A DNA stretch of 64,000 bases from Clostridiales bacterium (GTDB taxonomy: Bacteria; Bacillota; Clostridia; Lachnospirales; Lachnospiraceae), in NCBI GenBank assembly GCA_029006795.1, contig JAQXGQ010000044.1, positions 1-64,000 on the forward strand, written 5' to 3'. Within the stretch, counting starts at the first letter, position 1. Each line of letters starts with the position of its first letter. The notes below the pieces were generated by a model. The model saw only the letters and a list, made by a program, of their open reading frames with translations, had not been told where the DNA came from and did no database searches. Shown piece by piece: positions 31,198 through 41,860 of the stretch. The position numbers and the translations under genes were made by a program.

Positions 31198-32379
31198 ATG
31201 GAAAAGAGATTATTTACCTCAGAGTCTGTAACGGAAGGACATCCTGACAAGGTTTGTGATGCGATTTCAGATGCGATTTTGGATGCCTGTATGGCAGAAG
31301 ATCCAATGAGTCGTGTGGCATGTGAAACTGCAAGTTGTACCGGATTTGTACTGGTAACCGGTGAGATTACGACAAAGGCACAGTTAGATGTGCCGGCAAT
31401 TGTCCGCAAGACGGTAAACGAAATCGGCTATAATGATGCTAAAACCGGATTTGACGGAAATACCTGTGCTGTTATGGTAGCATTAGATAAGCAGTCGCCA
31501 GATATCGCTATGGGTGTGGATAAGGCATTAGAGGCGAAAGAGGGGGCGCTGAAAGATGACCTTGATACGGGAGCCGGAGATCAGGGAATGATGTTTGGAT
31601 ATGCAACCAATGAAACACCGGAATATATGCCATACCCGATTTCTTTAGCACACAAGCTGGCACTGCAGCTGACTAAGGTGAGAAAAGACGGTACTTTAAG
31701 CTATTTAAGACCGGACGGAAAGACACAGGTTTCTGTGGAGTATGATGAGAACGATAAACCGATTCGTTTAGAAGCAGTGGTTCTTTCTACACAGCATGAC
31801 GAGAATGTGACTCAGGAGCAGATTCATGCGGATATTAAGAAATATGTGTTTGATCCGGTTCTTCCGAAAGAAATGGTGGATGAACAGACCAAATTCTTTA
31901 TCAATCCGACTGGACGATTTGTTATCGGTGGACCACAGGGAGATGCAGGCTTGACAGGACGTAAAATTATCGTAGACACCTATGGTGGCTATGCACGTCA
32001 CGGCGGCGGAGCTTTCTCAGGAAAGGACTGCACCAAAGTAGACCGTTCCGCAGCATATGCGGCACGTTATGTGGCAAAGAACATTGTGGCAGCAGGGCTG
32101 GCAGACAAGTGTGAGATACAGTTATCTTACGCGATTGGTGTGGCACAGCCGACTTCTATTATGGTGGACACTTTTGGAACCGGAAAACTTTCCTCTGAAA
32201 AGCTGGTGGAAATCATCCGCGAGAACTTTGATTTGCGTCCGGCTGGAATTATCAAAATGTTAGATTTAAGACGTCCGATTTACCGTGAAACGGCAGCATA
32301 TGGACACTTTGGACGTACCGATTTAAACCTTCCGTGGGAAGCAACGGATAAGGTGGATATTTTGAAAAAGTATCTGTAA
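31198..32379 (+). CDS. metK: S-adenosylmethionine synthetase
   Basis: [46 protein letters not shown]; start moved from 31108. Confidence 0.98.
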   Translation: MEKRLFTSESVTEGHPDKVCDAISDAILDACMAEDPMSRVACETASCTGFVLVTGEITTKAQLDVPAIVRKTVNEIGYNDAKTGFDGNTCAVMVALDKQSPDIAMGVDKALEAKEGALKDDLDTGAGDQGMMFGYATNETPEYMPYPISLAHKLALQLTKVRKDGTLSYLRPDGKTQVSVEYDENDKPIRLEAVVLSTQHDENVTQEQIHADIKKYVFDPVLPKEMVDEQTKFFINPTGRFVIGGPQGDAGLTGRKIIVDTYGGYARHGGGAFSGKDCTKVDRSAAYAARYVAKNIVAAGLADKCEIQLSYAIGVAQPTSIMVDTFGTGKLSSEKLVEIIRENFDLRPAGIIKMLDLRRPIYRETAAYGHFGRTDLNLPWEATDKVDILKKYL

Positions 32380-32453
32380 ACATAAAAGATATATTTATGA
32401 AAAGTTTAGATAATTTTACATAAAATAAATGGGATTCCAGGCTTTTCGTGCTA

Positions 32454-32488
32454 TAATAGGTCATAAGATAGAGTCTTATGACCTATTA
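32454..32488. promoter_or_regulatory. perfect palindrome overlapping extended -10 of the two-component operon
   Basis: TAATAGGTCATAAGA-tagag-TCTTATGACCTATTA; TGCTATAAT at 32449-32457. Confidence 0.6.
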
Positions 32489-32531
32489 TTATGTACTTGA
32501 CACATGAGGCAGGGAAAATGTCTGATAGTGT

Positions 32532-34061
32532 ATGAACATAGAGGGAAAGGAACATGGAATGAAATTTAAGAATAAGATTATTATTTCATTTTGTATTATT
32601 ATATTTGTGCCAATCTTTCTGTCGGTTTTGACAATATTTAGCGTTCAGAAAATTCAGATGAAAGCAATTGAGCGAACCTACGGAATTGTGGATGATAATT
32701 ACAATTATCTGTCAAATACCACACAGTTGTTTTATCGCTTCACCAAAGGCTCTTTTGAAGATTTAAAAAAGGTGGCGAAAGAAAATCCAGAGAAATTTGA
32801 AGATACTACTTATCTAGAGGATACCAATGCTGAATTGGAGAAAAAAAGTTCTTATCTGGTGGTGCGCAAGGACAGTGCGCTAGTATACATTGGAAAGGAC
32901 GGGGGGAGTTCTCTTTTGACGCAGTTGCCGCCATATGGGGACAACACGGATAATGCCTATTCGGGAACATATATTGATGGGGAGGAACAGGCCCTTTTAA
33001 AACAGGTGGATTTTGTTTATCCTGATGAGAGTAAGGGCAGCGCTTTTATTGTCACGGTGTTAGAGTCAAGTGTACCGGAATTAAAAAAAATGGCGGTAGA
33101 CATAATGATTGCTGTTCTACTGATTCTGGTTTTGACTGCCTGTATGCTGACAATATGGATTTATACTAGCATGATTAATCCGATTAAAAAACTGCAGGCG
33201 GCAGCACAGAATATTAAAGAGGGGAATCTTGATTTTACCGTTGAAGTGGAAAATGATGATGAAATCGGAGAACTGTGCAGAAGCTTTGAAGAGATGCGTC
33301 AACGCCTTAAGGATAATACGGAAGAAAAGATCGAAAGCGAAAGGGAAAATAAGACGCTAATCAGCAATATTGCCCATGATTTAAAAACACCAATTACGGC
33401 GGTGAAAGGGTATGCGGAAGGACTAATGGATGGAGTTGCCGATACACCGGAAAAACGGGACAAATATATCCGAACCATTTACAATAAGGCGAATGAGATG
33501 GATACCCTTATTAACGAGCTGACCCTTTATTCTAAAATTGATACGAACCGAATCCCTTACAATTTTGCTAAAATTAATGTTTCTGATTACTTTATGGACT
33601 GTGTAGAAGAATTGGGATTAGATTTGGAGGCAAAAAATATCGGGCTTGGTTATTTTAACTATGTGGATGAGGATGTGCAGATTATTGCAGACCCAGAGCA
33701 GCTCAGGCGGGTTATCAACAATATTGTCGGCAATTCCATCAAATATTTAGACAAACAGAAGGGATTTATCAACATCCGAATTAAGGATGTGGGAGATTTT
33801 ATTCAGGTGGAGATTGAAGACAATGGCAGGGGCATTTCTGCAAGGGATTTACCTTATATCTTTGATCGGTTTTACCGGGCGGATGCATCAAGAAATTCTG
33901 CTACCGGAGGCAGCGGTATCGGATTGTCTATTGTGAAAAAAATTATTGAAGACCACGGTGGAAAAATCTGGGCAACCAGTAAAGAAACCATCGGCACGGT
34001 AATGTATTTTGTAATTCGTAAATATCAGGAGGTATATAATGAGCAGAGTATTGATAATTGA
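32532..34061 (+). CDS. sensor histidine kinase (HAMP, HisKA, HATPase)
   Basis: Two TMs, HAMP, SNIAHDLKTPITAVKGYAEGLMDG, GGSGIGLSIVKKIIEDHGG; start could be 32559. Confidence 0.95.
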   Translation: MNIEGKEHGMKFKNKIIISFCIIIFVPIFLSVLTIFSVQKIQMKAIERTYGIVDDNYNYLSNTTQLFYRFTKGSFEDLKKVAKENPEKFEDTTYLEDTNAELEKKSSYLVVRKDSALVYIGKDGGSSLLTQLPPYGDNTDNAYSGTYIDGEEQALLKQVDFVYPDESKGSAFIVTVLESSVPELKKMAVDIMIAVLLILVLTACMLTIWIYTSMINPIKKLQAAAQNIKEGNLDFTVEVENDDEIGELCRSFEEMRQRLKDNTEEKIESERENKTLISNIAHDLKTPITAVKGYAEGLMDGVADTPEKRDKYIRTIYNKANEMDTLINELTLYSKIDTNRIPYNFAKINVSDYFMDCVEELGLDLEAKNIGLGYFNYVDEDVQIIADPEQLRRVINNIVGNSIKYLDKQKGFINIRIKDVGDFIQVEIEDNGRGISARDLPYIFDRFYRADASRNSATGGSGIGLSIVKKIIEDHGGKIWATSKETIGTVMYFVIRKYQEVYNEQSIDN

Positions 34062-34728
34062 GGATGAAGTGTCAATCGCAGAATTAGAAAAGGATTATTT
34101 GGAGCTCAGCGGGTTTCAGGTGGAGACTGAGAATGACGGTACCGTAGGATTAAAGCGGGCGTTGTCCGAAGATTTTGATATGTTTATCTTAGATTTGATG
34201 TTGCCGGGAGTTGACGGCTTTGAAATCTGCAAGCAGATTCGGGAAGAAAAGAATACGCCGATACTGATGGTTTCAGCAAAGAAAGATGACATTGACAAAA
34301 TACGAGGTCTGGGACTTGGCGCAGATGACTATATTACGAAACCTTTTTCCCCAAGTGAACTTGTGGCAAGGGTCAAGGCGCACCTTGCACGTTACGAGCG
34401 ATTAATCGGAAGTAACGTGATGGAAAATGATATTATTGAAATTCGTGGTATCAAAATTGATAAGACAGCAAGACGCGTCTGGGTTAATGGAGAGGAAAAA
34501 CAGTTTACGACAAAGGAATTTGACCTTTTGACATTTCTTGCAGAAAATCCGAACCATGTATTTACCAAAGAGGAATTATTTAGGAGAATCTGGGATATGG
34601 AATCTATCGGAGATATTGCTACCGTAACGGTGCATATTAAGAAGATTCGTGAAAAAATCGAGATGAATACCAATAAACCGCAGTATATTGAGACTATCTG
34701 GGGCGTTGGATACCGCTTTAAATTATAG
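34039..34728 (+). CDS. OmpR-family response regulator
   Basis: Receiver (FILDLMLPGVDGFE) and winged-helix C-terminus (IETIWGVGYRFKL); overlaps the kinase gene. Confidence 0.97.
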   Translation: MSRVLIIEDEVSIAELEKDYLELSGFQVETENDGTVGLKRALSEDFDMFILDLMLPGVDGFEICKQIREEKNTPILMVSAKKDDIDKIRGLGLGADDYITKPFSPSELVARVKAHLARYERLIGSNVMENDIIEIRGIKIDKTARRVWVNGEEKQFTTKEFDLLTFLAENPNHVFTKEELFRRIWDMESIGDIATVTVHIKKIREKIEMNTNKPQYIETIWGVGYRFKL

Positions 34729-34743
34729 GATAAGGCAGTGATT

Positions 34744-35397
34744 ATGAATTTGGAAATTTTGTATGAGGATGAGGCAGTGATTGTCTGTAAAAAGCCCGCC
34801 GGGGTTGCAACTCAGACGAAACGTCTTGGGCAGGCGGATATGGAAAGCCTTTTGAAAAATTATCGTGTGGGAAAAGGGGAAACGCCTTACATTGGTGTGG
34901 TACACCGTCTTGACCAGCCGGTAGAAGGTGTGATGGTCTTTGCCAAGACAAAGGAGGCAACGGCGGATTTGAGCCGTCAGATTGCTACAAAGGCAGCGGA
35001 TAAATATTATTATGCCGTGACAGATGGCGTGCCGGCAAAGAAAAAAGGAAATCTGGAAGATTATCTGCTGCGAGACGGAAAAACCAATACATCAGAGGTG
35101 GTGACAAAGGGAACGCCGGAAGCAAAAAGGGCGGCGCTTTTCTTTGAAGTATTAGAGCAGGACGGAAAAAACGCCGTTTTGAATATCCGGTTAGAAACCG
35201 GAAGACATCATCAGATACGTGTGCAGCTAGCTCATGCCGGTTTTGCCATAGTAGGAGATAAGAAATACAATTTTAAAGAAAATATCACTCCGTCAGGGAA
35301 AAAACTAGAACTTTGTTCCTATAAGATAGGTTTTAAGCACCCTGTTACCCATAAGAAACTGGAGTTTGAAATTGACAAGCCCTACCATTTATCATAG
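34744..35397 (+). CDS. RluA-family pseudouridine synthase
   Basis: GVVHRLDQPVEGVMVFAKTK; RLETGRHHQIRVQLAHAG. Confidence 0.93.
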   Translation: MNLEILYEDEAVIVCKKPAGVATQTKRLGQADMESLLKNYRVGKGETPYIGVVHRLDQPVEGVMVFAKTKEATADLSRQIATKAADKYYYAVTDGVPAKKKGNLEDYLLRDGKTNTSEVVTKGTPEAKRAALFFEVLEQDGKNAVLNIRLETGRHHQIRVQLAHAGFAIVGDKKYNFKENITPSGKKLELCSYKIGFKHPVTHKKLEFEIDKPYHLS

Positions 35398-35416
35398 AAT
35401 AAACAGTAGGGCTTTT
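35377..35416 (+). terminator. rho-independent terminator overlapping end of the CDS
   Basis: AAGCCCTAC...GTAGGGCTT + tt. Confidence 0.75.
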
Positions 35417-35519
35417 CTGCTCTGTAGGAAAAATCTTATTGCTGTAAGGCGTGAAAGAAATGTTTCCTAATAGAGCAAAAAGTGTTCCGTGCAGATAGAA
35501 GTAAGGAGAACAGAAAGTT

Positions 35520-36959
35520 ATGGCAAAGGACAAGAAATTAGTCGAGGCAATTACCCCTATGGAAGAGGATTTTGCCCAGTGGTATACAGACGTTGTAAAG
35601 AAAGCTGAATTGATATCATACTCTTCGGTAAAAGGGTGTATGATTATCCGTCCGGCAGGATATGCAATCTGGGAGAATATTCAGAGCGAGCTAGACCGCC
35701 GCTTCAAAGAGACAGGTGTGGAGAACGTTTATATGCCGATGTTTATTCCGGAGAGCCTCTTAGAAAAAGAGAAAGACCATGTAGAGGGATTTGCACCGGA
35801 GGTAGCGTGGGTGACTCATGGAGGATTAAATGAATTACAGGAGCGTCTCTGTGTCAGACCAACTTCCGAGACTCTGTTCTGTGATTTTTATAAAGATATT
35901 GTACAGTCTTACCGCGATTTGCCAAAAGTATATAATCAGTGGTGCTCTGTCGTAAGATGGGAGAAAGAGACACGTCCGTTCTTACGTTCCAGAGAATTTT
36001 TATGGCAGGAGGGGCATACTGCTCATGCAACCGCAGAGGAAGCAGAGGAGAGAACAGTGCAGATGTTAAACCTTTATGCAGATTTCTGTGAGGAGGTTTT
36101 AGCAATGCCGGTCATCCGTGGACAGAAGACTGAGAAGGAGAAGTTTGCAGGAGCAGAGGCAACTTACACCATTGAAGCATTAATGCACGATGGAAAGGCA
36201 CTGCAGTCCGGTACCAGCCATAACTTTGGTAACGGATTTGCAAAAGCGTTCGGTATTCAGTATACCGATAGAGACAATAAATTGCAGTATGTTTATCAGA
36301 CTTCCTGGGGTATGACAACCCGTCTGATTGGAGCTATCATTATGGTACATGGCGATGATTCTGGTCTGGTACTGCCGCCAAGAATTGCACCGGTGCAGGC
36401 AATGGTAATTCCAATCCAGCAGCAGAAAGAAGGTGTATTAGACACCGCAAAAGAAGTCTGTGAACGCATTGGAAAGGTCTGTCGGGCAAAATTAGATGAT
36501 TCTGATAAGAGTCCGGGTTGGAAATTCTCTGAGCAGGAGATGCGTGGAATTCCGGTTCGTATTGAACTTGGTCCGAAGGATATTGCAGCAGGAAAATGTG
36601 TGGTAGTACGTCGTGACACCAGAGAAAAGATAGAAGTGGCATTAGATGCGTTAGAGACAGAAATTCCGAAACTGTTAGAGACGATTCAGAAGGATATGTT
36701 TGAACGTGCAAGGGCTCATCGTGATGCGCATATCTGGGATGCACATAACTATGAAGAATTCAAAACAATCGCGGCAGAAAAACCTGGTTTTATCCGTGGT
36801 ATGTGGTGTGAGGATCAGGCCTGTGAGGATAAAATAAAAGAAGATCTAGCAGTGACATCTCGTTGTATGCCATTCCATGATCAGGAGCAGATTGCATCAA
36901 CCTGTGTCTGCTGTGGAAAACCGGCACATAAATTAGTATATTGGGGAAAAGCATATTAA
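35520..36959 (+). CDS. proS: prolyl-tRNA synthetase (short, archaeal/eukaryote-like class)
   Basis: [59 protein letters not shown]. Confidence 0.97.
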   Translation: MAKDKKLVEAITPMEEDFAQWYTDVVKKAELISYSSVKGCMIIRPAGYAIWENIQSELDRRFKETGVENVYMPMFIPESLLEKEKDHVEGFAPEVAWVTHGGLNELQERLCVRPTSETLFCDFYKDIVQSYRDLPKVYNQWCSVVRWEKETRPFLRSREFLWQEGHTAHATAEEAEERTVQMLNLYADFCEEVLAMPVIRGQKTEKEKFAGAEATYTIEALMHDGKALQSGTSHNFGNGFAKAFGIQYTDRDNKLQYVYQTSWGMTTRLIGAIIMVHGDDSGLVLPPRIAPVQAMVIPIQQQKEGVLDTAKEVCERIGKVCRAKLDDSDKSPGWKFSEQEMRGIPVRIELGPKDIAAGKCVVVRRDTREKIEVALDALETEIPKLLETIQKDMFERARAHRDAHIWDAHNYEEFKTIAAEKPGFIRGMWCEDQACEDKIKEDLAVTSRCMPFHDQEQIASTCVCCGKPAHKLVYWGKAY

Positions 36960-37169
36960 TAGTTATCGTGCTTCTTGAGGAATGAATGCCGGAAGTACTT
37001 GTTATTTCCGGCTGACTATCCCAATGAAGCGGTATATTAATATAAGATAAAAGGTACCGTGACAGATTTTGAAGAAGGTTGGTATGATAGATAGCAAAGA
37101 ATAAGTTATTTTTTTACACAAAAATGGTAACGTTTCCGGTAGCGTTTTTATATTTAAGGGGGAAGGTAT

Positions 37170-40100
37170 ATGGAGAAATATTATAATGGAGTGGTGGAAC
37201 AGCTGTTAGCCGGTCTGGGGAGTACGTCGTATAACAGTTTTCTGGTTCGGTATGGAGGGGAGTTTTCCATCCGCAATCTAGGGATTGTGGCAGAACTGGA
37301 AAAAAGGAATGATATTTATTTTTCTGTACATGAATTTTGCAGTGGGGAGATTGCCGGCGGATATGAGCCGTATCTTTCTATTATCTGTGATATGTTCCGC
37401 AAACATATGACGGGAGATTTTGAAGATTTTTTGGAAGAGTGTGATGTATATTATCTGCATCGCCCGGTTATTTTAAGCTATTTTAATACCGGTGTCTGTG
37501 AGAGGGAAGAACCGGTACTGTTAGACGAAGCAGCTTATGAACAGGAGCGTATGGCAAATGCGTTAGAGAATATGCTTCTTCGTTTGGCAAAAGAATGTCC
37601 CATTCTCATTCTTTTGAATCGATTTCAGTTTGCGACAAGAAGTACGATGGTATTGACTTATCGTCTTATTTCAGGCGGTAACAAAAACATTGGTTTACTT
37701 TTGGGCATCAATGACATGCTTTCCATGCCGGAGTTTTTAACGGCGGAGTGGGAGGCTATTTACGAGAAACTGGATGACGGAAGCAGGGTTTATCATATCG
37801 GTAATTCGGGAAAGAAAAGTGACCGGACTCCTGAAAATACGGAAAATGGTGAGTATGGCAACAGAGAGACGTATCAGAAGCTGAGTAATATGGTGGAGCT
37901 TTTGGATTTTGAGCAGGCGTCTTATCTGCTGCGTAACATAGAGCGCAGAATAAAGTTTGACAATCTTAAAGTAGAGGATGAAGTCAAATATAAGATGATG
38001 CGTCTGTTAGCCCATGTTTCCATCTTAATACAGGATATTTCTAAAGCATTGGAAATTTGTGAGGATTTAGAGAAAATCCATCTGCCCCAAAAAGAATGGG
38101 AATGCCGATTTGAACAGGATTACCTGGTTGCCACGGCATATATGTATCAGGGAAAGCTGCCGGAGGCATTAGGTTATGCGAAGATGGCATTAGAAGCAGC
38201 AGAAAAGTTACAGGATGATTACCGAATCTTTTTGGCGGAATTGATGGAAGCAGAGATACAGATGTCCGGCTGGTATAATATCTTTTTCTGTGCCCAGGAT
38301 GTGAAGGTCAGTGATAATCTGATTGAAAAATTGATGAAATACAATTTTAAAAATCATCTGGCGCATGTTTACGTTTATGCCTATGATAATAAGCCGGAGA
38401 TTGTGGCGAAAGCATACCGTTCGGAGGAACTGCTTTTATATTTCAGCAAGGGGATTCGGATTGCAAAAGAGATTGGAAACGAACATCTGATTAATATGGC
38501 TTACCAGAAGAATATTATGCTTGCATCCACCAATGGTATGTATGAAATTTCTCTGCTTTATTCCATACGGACATTTGAGGCGTTGCGCAACAAGGCTTCC
38601 GTAGAGGCGGGAAGAATTTATTCCGGTGTTGCGTATAATCTATGTGCTATAGGAGAAAATGAAAGAGCAAAGAAATATTACGACAAAGCAATCTGCCTGT
38701 TTTACCAACTGCGCAAATCGGAGGATATTGCTGAAGTACAGTATAACAAAGCATTAAACTGCATTATGTGCGGGGAATACAGCGAGGCGGAAACCTATCT
38801 GACGTGGTGTATGAAGGCAGTGGAAAAACTGCATTTAAACAGTCTGCGCGTCTGCAATTTGTCAAAACTGTATGGGCTTTTGGCACTTGTTTCTATTTTA
38901 CAGGAAAACAGATTCCACTGTGAGCGGTATCTTGATAACTGCAGACAGTTTCTGAATTATGTGTTAGAAAAGGAGAAACTCGGTGGAGATATCGGCGCGG
39001 TACATGATTATGCAAAAATTGATGATGATATGTTCTTATTTACTTTCTCTAAAGCGTTGTTAGCTCATTATGATGGCGAGGAGGAGCGGGCAGCAGAGCT
39101 GTATGAAAAGGCAGAGGAATATTTAAAACATTCCGAGGGAAATCAGTTTTTTAGTCAGGCGCTATTTCGCAGATGCAGGATGGAATGCTTTTTTGCCCTG
39201 AAAAAAGAGCAGCTTTATGAAGAAGAGAAGACAGTATTGCAGCAGTATGAGGAGTCGCAGCGTAGTACCTTTGGAAGTCTGATGGAGGAAATTATTAGAA
39301 AGCTGCCGCCTGTAGAGGAAACTCTAAAGAAGATTACCATACAGGAATTAGATGAGCTGTTATGGCAGGAAAGCATGGTGTTAGCATATAAGAGTAAAAA
39401 AAGACAGTTGGACTTTATTTCCACATGGCAGAATTTGATTGACGTGACAGGAGTCAGTGCAAAGGAAATGATGGAAGCTGTGATGAAAACTTTCCTCAAC
39501 CACTTTAATGTGGATTGCGCCGTTTATGTACGCTATATAGAAAGAAAACCACAGGTGCTTTTTAATAATACCGGAAAGGAAATGAAACCGGAGATATTAG
39601 AGGAACTAGAATTCTCCTTAAAGCAAAATGCAGGGGGCTTTGTCATTTCTAAAATCAGCAGTAATTATGCGGAGCATCAGGATGTTGCATCTCTGTTTGG
39701 AGAGGATGATGTCTGCTCTATGGTGGCAGTGCCTTTTTTTAATAATGAAAAAATAGAGAGTTTTCTTATTACCTATGTGCTTATGAAGGATAACTGGCAT
39801 TCTTCTGTTAACCGTTACATGCTAGACGAAGATGATCTGAGTATGTATCAGCTGTTATTCCGTGAGGTAAAGTATTCTTTGAATAGAATCGATGCTTATG
39901 ATAAAATATATGAGATGAACACCAGACTATATCTCTCGGCAGTGACAGACCAGCTTACCGGTATCTACAACCGTGAGGGGTTCTACCGGAAGTTAAATTC
40001 CATGTTAGGAGAGTTTGAACGCGGGGAGAGAAATTCCCAACTTGGGCTGATGTTTATTGACCTCGATAACTTTAAGCATTATAATGATACTTTCGGACAT

Positions 40101-40472
40101 GATGTGGGCGATTTGATTCTGATAAAAATGGCAGAGATTTTCAAAGAATTAAGCGAAGACCGTGGATTTGTCTGCCGTTATGGCGGTGATGAGTTTATTA
40201 TTGTATTCTATAATGCGGATAAGCTGTTGTTAGAAAAATGGGCAAAGCAGATTTATACCATGATTGCAGAAGCAGAGGGCTTTGAAAAGGAAATCTCGGA
40301 GAGTCTGGGGAAAAAGGTTTCCATTGCGAAAGAACAGAGGATTTCCTGTTCCATCGGAATTGTGGCAAAAGAAAACATCGGGGACGAAGATGAGATTAAT
40401 ACGCTGATTAAGCAGGCAGATAACTTGCTTTACACAATAAAAACATCAACCAAAGGAACGTACCGTATATGA
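37170..40472 (+). CDS. diguanylate cyclase with TPR-like and GAF-like regions
   Basis: GGDEF domain DQLTGIYNREGFYRKL...RYGGDEFIIVFYNADK; helical repeats upstream. Confidence 0.9.
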   Translation: MEKYYNGVVEQLLAGLGSTSYNSFLVRYGGEFSIRNLGIVAELEKRNDIYFSVHEFCSGEIAGGYEPYLSIICDMFRKHMTGDFEDFLEECDVYYLHRPVILSYFNTGVCEREEPVLLDEAAYEQERMANALENMLLRLAKECPILILLNRFQFATRSTMVLTYRLISGGNKNIGLLLGINDMLSMPEFLTAEWEAIYEKLDDGSRVYHIGNSGKKSDRTPENTENGEYGNRETYQKLSNMVELLDFEQASYLLRNIERRIKFDNLKVEDEVKYKMMRLLAHVSILIQDISKALEICEDLEKIHLPQKEWECRFEQDYLVATAYMYQGKLPEALGYAKMALEAAEKLQDDYRIFLAELMEAEIQMSGWYNIFFCAQDVKVSDNLIEKLMKYNFKNHLAHVYVYAYDNKPEIVAKAYRSEELLLYFSKGIRIAKEIGNEHLINMAYQKNIMLASTNGMYEISLLYSIRTFEALRNKASVEAGRIYSGVAYNLCAIGENERAKKYYDKAICLFYQLRKSEDIAEVQYNKALNCIMCGEYSEAETYLTWCMKAVEKLHLNSLRVCNLSKLYGLLALVSILQENRFHCERYLDNCRQFLNYVLEKEKLGGDIGAVHDYAKIDDDMFLFTFSKALLAHYDGEEERAAELYEKAEEYLKHSEGNQFFSQALFRRCRMECFFALKKEQLYEEEKTVLQQYEESQRSTFGSLMEEIIRKLPPVEETLKKITIQELDELLWQESMVLAYKSKKRQLDFISTWQNLIDVTGVSAKEMMEAVMKTFLNHFNVDCAVYVRYIERKPQVLFNNTGKEMKPEILEELEFSLKQNAGGFVISKISSNYAEHQDVASLFGEDDVCSMVAVPFFNNEKIESFLITYVLMKDNWHSSVNRYMLDEDDLSMYQLLFREVKYSLNRIDAYDKIYEMNTRLYLSAVTDQLTGIYNREGFYRKLNSMLGEFERGERNSQLGLMFIDLDNFKHYNDTFGHDVGDLILIKMAEIFKELSEDRGFVCRYGGDEFIIVFYNADKLLLEKWAKQIYTMIAEAEGFEKEISESLGKKVSIAKEQRISCSIGIVAKENIGDEDEINTLIKQADNLLYTIKTSTKGTYRI

Positions 40473-41809
40473 AAATCATTTTGCCGGAAAAAGTAAGCTA
40501 TATCATAAAAACCTTAGGAGAACAAGGTTATGAAGCATATGCCGTGGGTGGCTGTGTGCGGGATACCATGTTAGGAAGGACGCCGAAGGACTGGGATATT
40601 ACCACTTCGGCGAAACCGGAGCAGGTAAAGGCACTTTTCCGGCATACCATTGACACCGGTATCCAGCATGGAACGGTGACGGTCATGTTAGAGCATGAGG
40701 GCTTTGAGGTGACAACTTACCGTATTGACGGAGAATATGAAGATGCAAGGCATCCGAAGGAGGTACGCTATACCTCTGATCTGTTAGAGGATTTAAAACG
40801 CCGGGATTTTACTATCAATGCCATGGCATATAATGAGTCAGAGGGACTTGTGGATGCATTTGACGGGACAGGAGATTTAAAAAGAGGCATTATCCGCTGT
40901 GTGGGATGCGCAAAAGAACGTTTTTCAGAGGATGCTTTAAGAATGCTTCGGGCAGTGCGTTTTTCAGCGCAGCTGGGCTTTTCTGTGGAGGCTGCTACAA
41001 GGGAAGCAATTTCAGAGCTTGCCCCCAATATTGCAAGGGTCAGCGCCGAGCGAATCCAGGTGGAACTGGTAAAACTTCTCATTTCAGATTATCCTGAAAA
41101 AATAAGGGATGCTTATGAAACAGGTCTCACAAGAATATTTTTGCCTGAATTTGATGAGATGATGAATACGGCACAGGAGAATCCACATCATTGCTATACA
41201 GTGGGAGAGCATACGATAGAAGCATTAAAGAAAATTTCGGCGGATAAGGTGCTGCGTATTACAATGCTGTTACATGATGTGGCAAAACCACTTTGCCGCA
41301 CCACAGACGAGAATGGAATTGATCATTTTTACAATCATCCGGTATTAGGCAGTGAAGTGGCGAAAAAAATTTTGCGGCGGTTAAAATTTGATAATGACAC
41401 GACAAATAGGGTCTGCACGCTGATACGATGGCATGACGACAATCCGGAGCTTAACGAGCGCTGTGTCAGACGAGCGATAAGCCGCATTAATGTAGATTAT
41501 TATCCTGATTTATTTGAGGTAAAAAAGGCAGATATCTTAGCGCAGAGCACATTTCGCAGAGAAGAAAAATTAGCCTACATTGAGGGCTATGAAAAGATAT
41601 ACCGGGAAATTTTAGAAAAACAACAGTGTCTTACCATAAAACAACTGGCAGTAACGGGAAGCGACCTTATTGCAGAAGGCATGAAGCCGGGAAAAGAAAT
41701 CGGAGTCATGCTGAAAAAATTATTAGAACAGGTATTAGAACAGCCGGAATTGAATACAAAAGAGAATTTGCTGAAACTGGTTCATAATTTAGATACCCCT
41801 CTCATATGA
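40469..41809 (+). CDS. cca: CCA tRNA nucleotidyltransferase
   Basis: YAVGGCVRDTMLGRTPKDWDITTSA; RRDFTINAMAYN; HD motif LLHDVAKP. Confidence 0.95.
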   Translation: MKIILPEKVSYIIKTLGEQGYEAYAVGGCVRDTMLGRTPKDWDITTSAKPEQVKALFRHTIDTGIQHGTVTVMLEHEGFEVTTYRIDGEYEDARHPKEVRYTSDLLEDLKRRDFTINAMAYNESEGLVDAFDGTGDLKRGIIRCVGCAKERFSEDALRMLRAVRFSAQLGFSVEAATREAISELAPNIARVSAERIQVELVKLLISDYPEKIRDAYETGLTRIFLPEFDEMMNTAQENPHHCYTVGEHTIEALKKISADKVLRITMLLHDVAKPLCRTTDENGIDHFYNHPVLGSEVAKKILRRLKFDNDTTNRVCTLIRWHDDNPELNERCVRRAISRINVDYYPDLFEVKKADILAQSTFRREEKLAYIEGYEKIYREILEKQQCLTIKQLAVTGSDLIAEGMKPGKEIGVMLKKLLEQVLEQPELNTKENLLKLVHNLDTPLI

Positions 41810-41855
41810 TGAATAGACACGGTGGAAAACCGTGGAAACATCATATTGGAGGGGT
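41795..41855 (+). promoter_or_regulatory. hairpin sequestering the cotS Shine-Dalgarno
   Basis: ACCCCTCTCATATGATG / CATCATATTGGAGGGGT (one mismatch, one G-U) with inner CACGGT-ggaaa-ACCGTG. Confidence 0.7.
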
Positions 41856-41860
41856 TCCTT

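Noticed and set aside
35417-35519. T-box leader before proS
   Set aside because: No AGGGTGGNACCGCG or specifier-type structure; region too short.
36989-37013. GCCGGAA...TTCCGGC stem-loop after proS as terminator
   Set aside because: No T tract follows; could be mRNA structure but unsupported.
36960-37169. c-di-GMP riboswitch before the GGDEF gene
   Set aside because: No GEMM-type conserved core visible.
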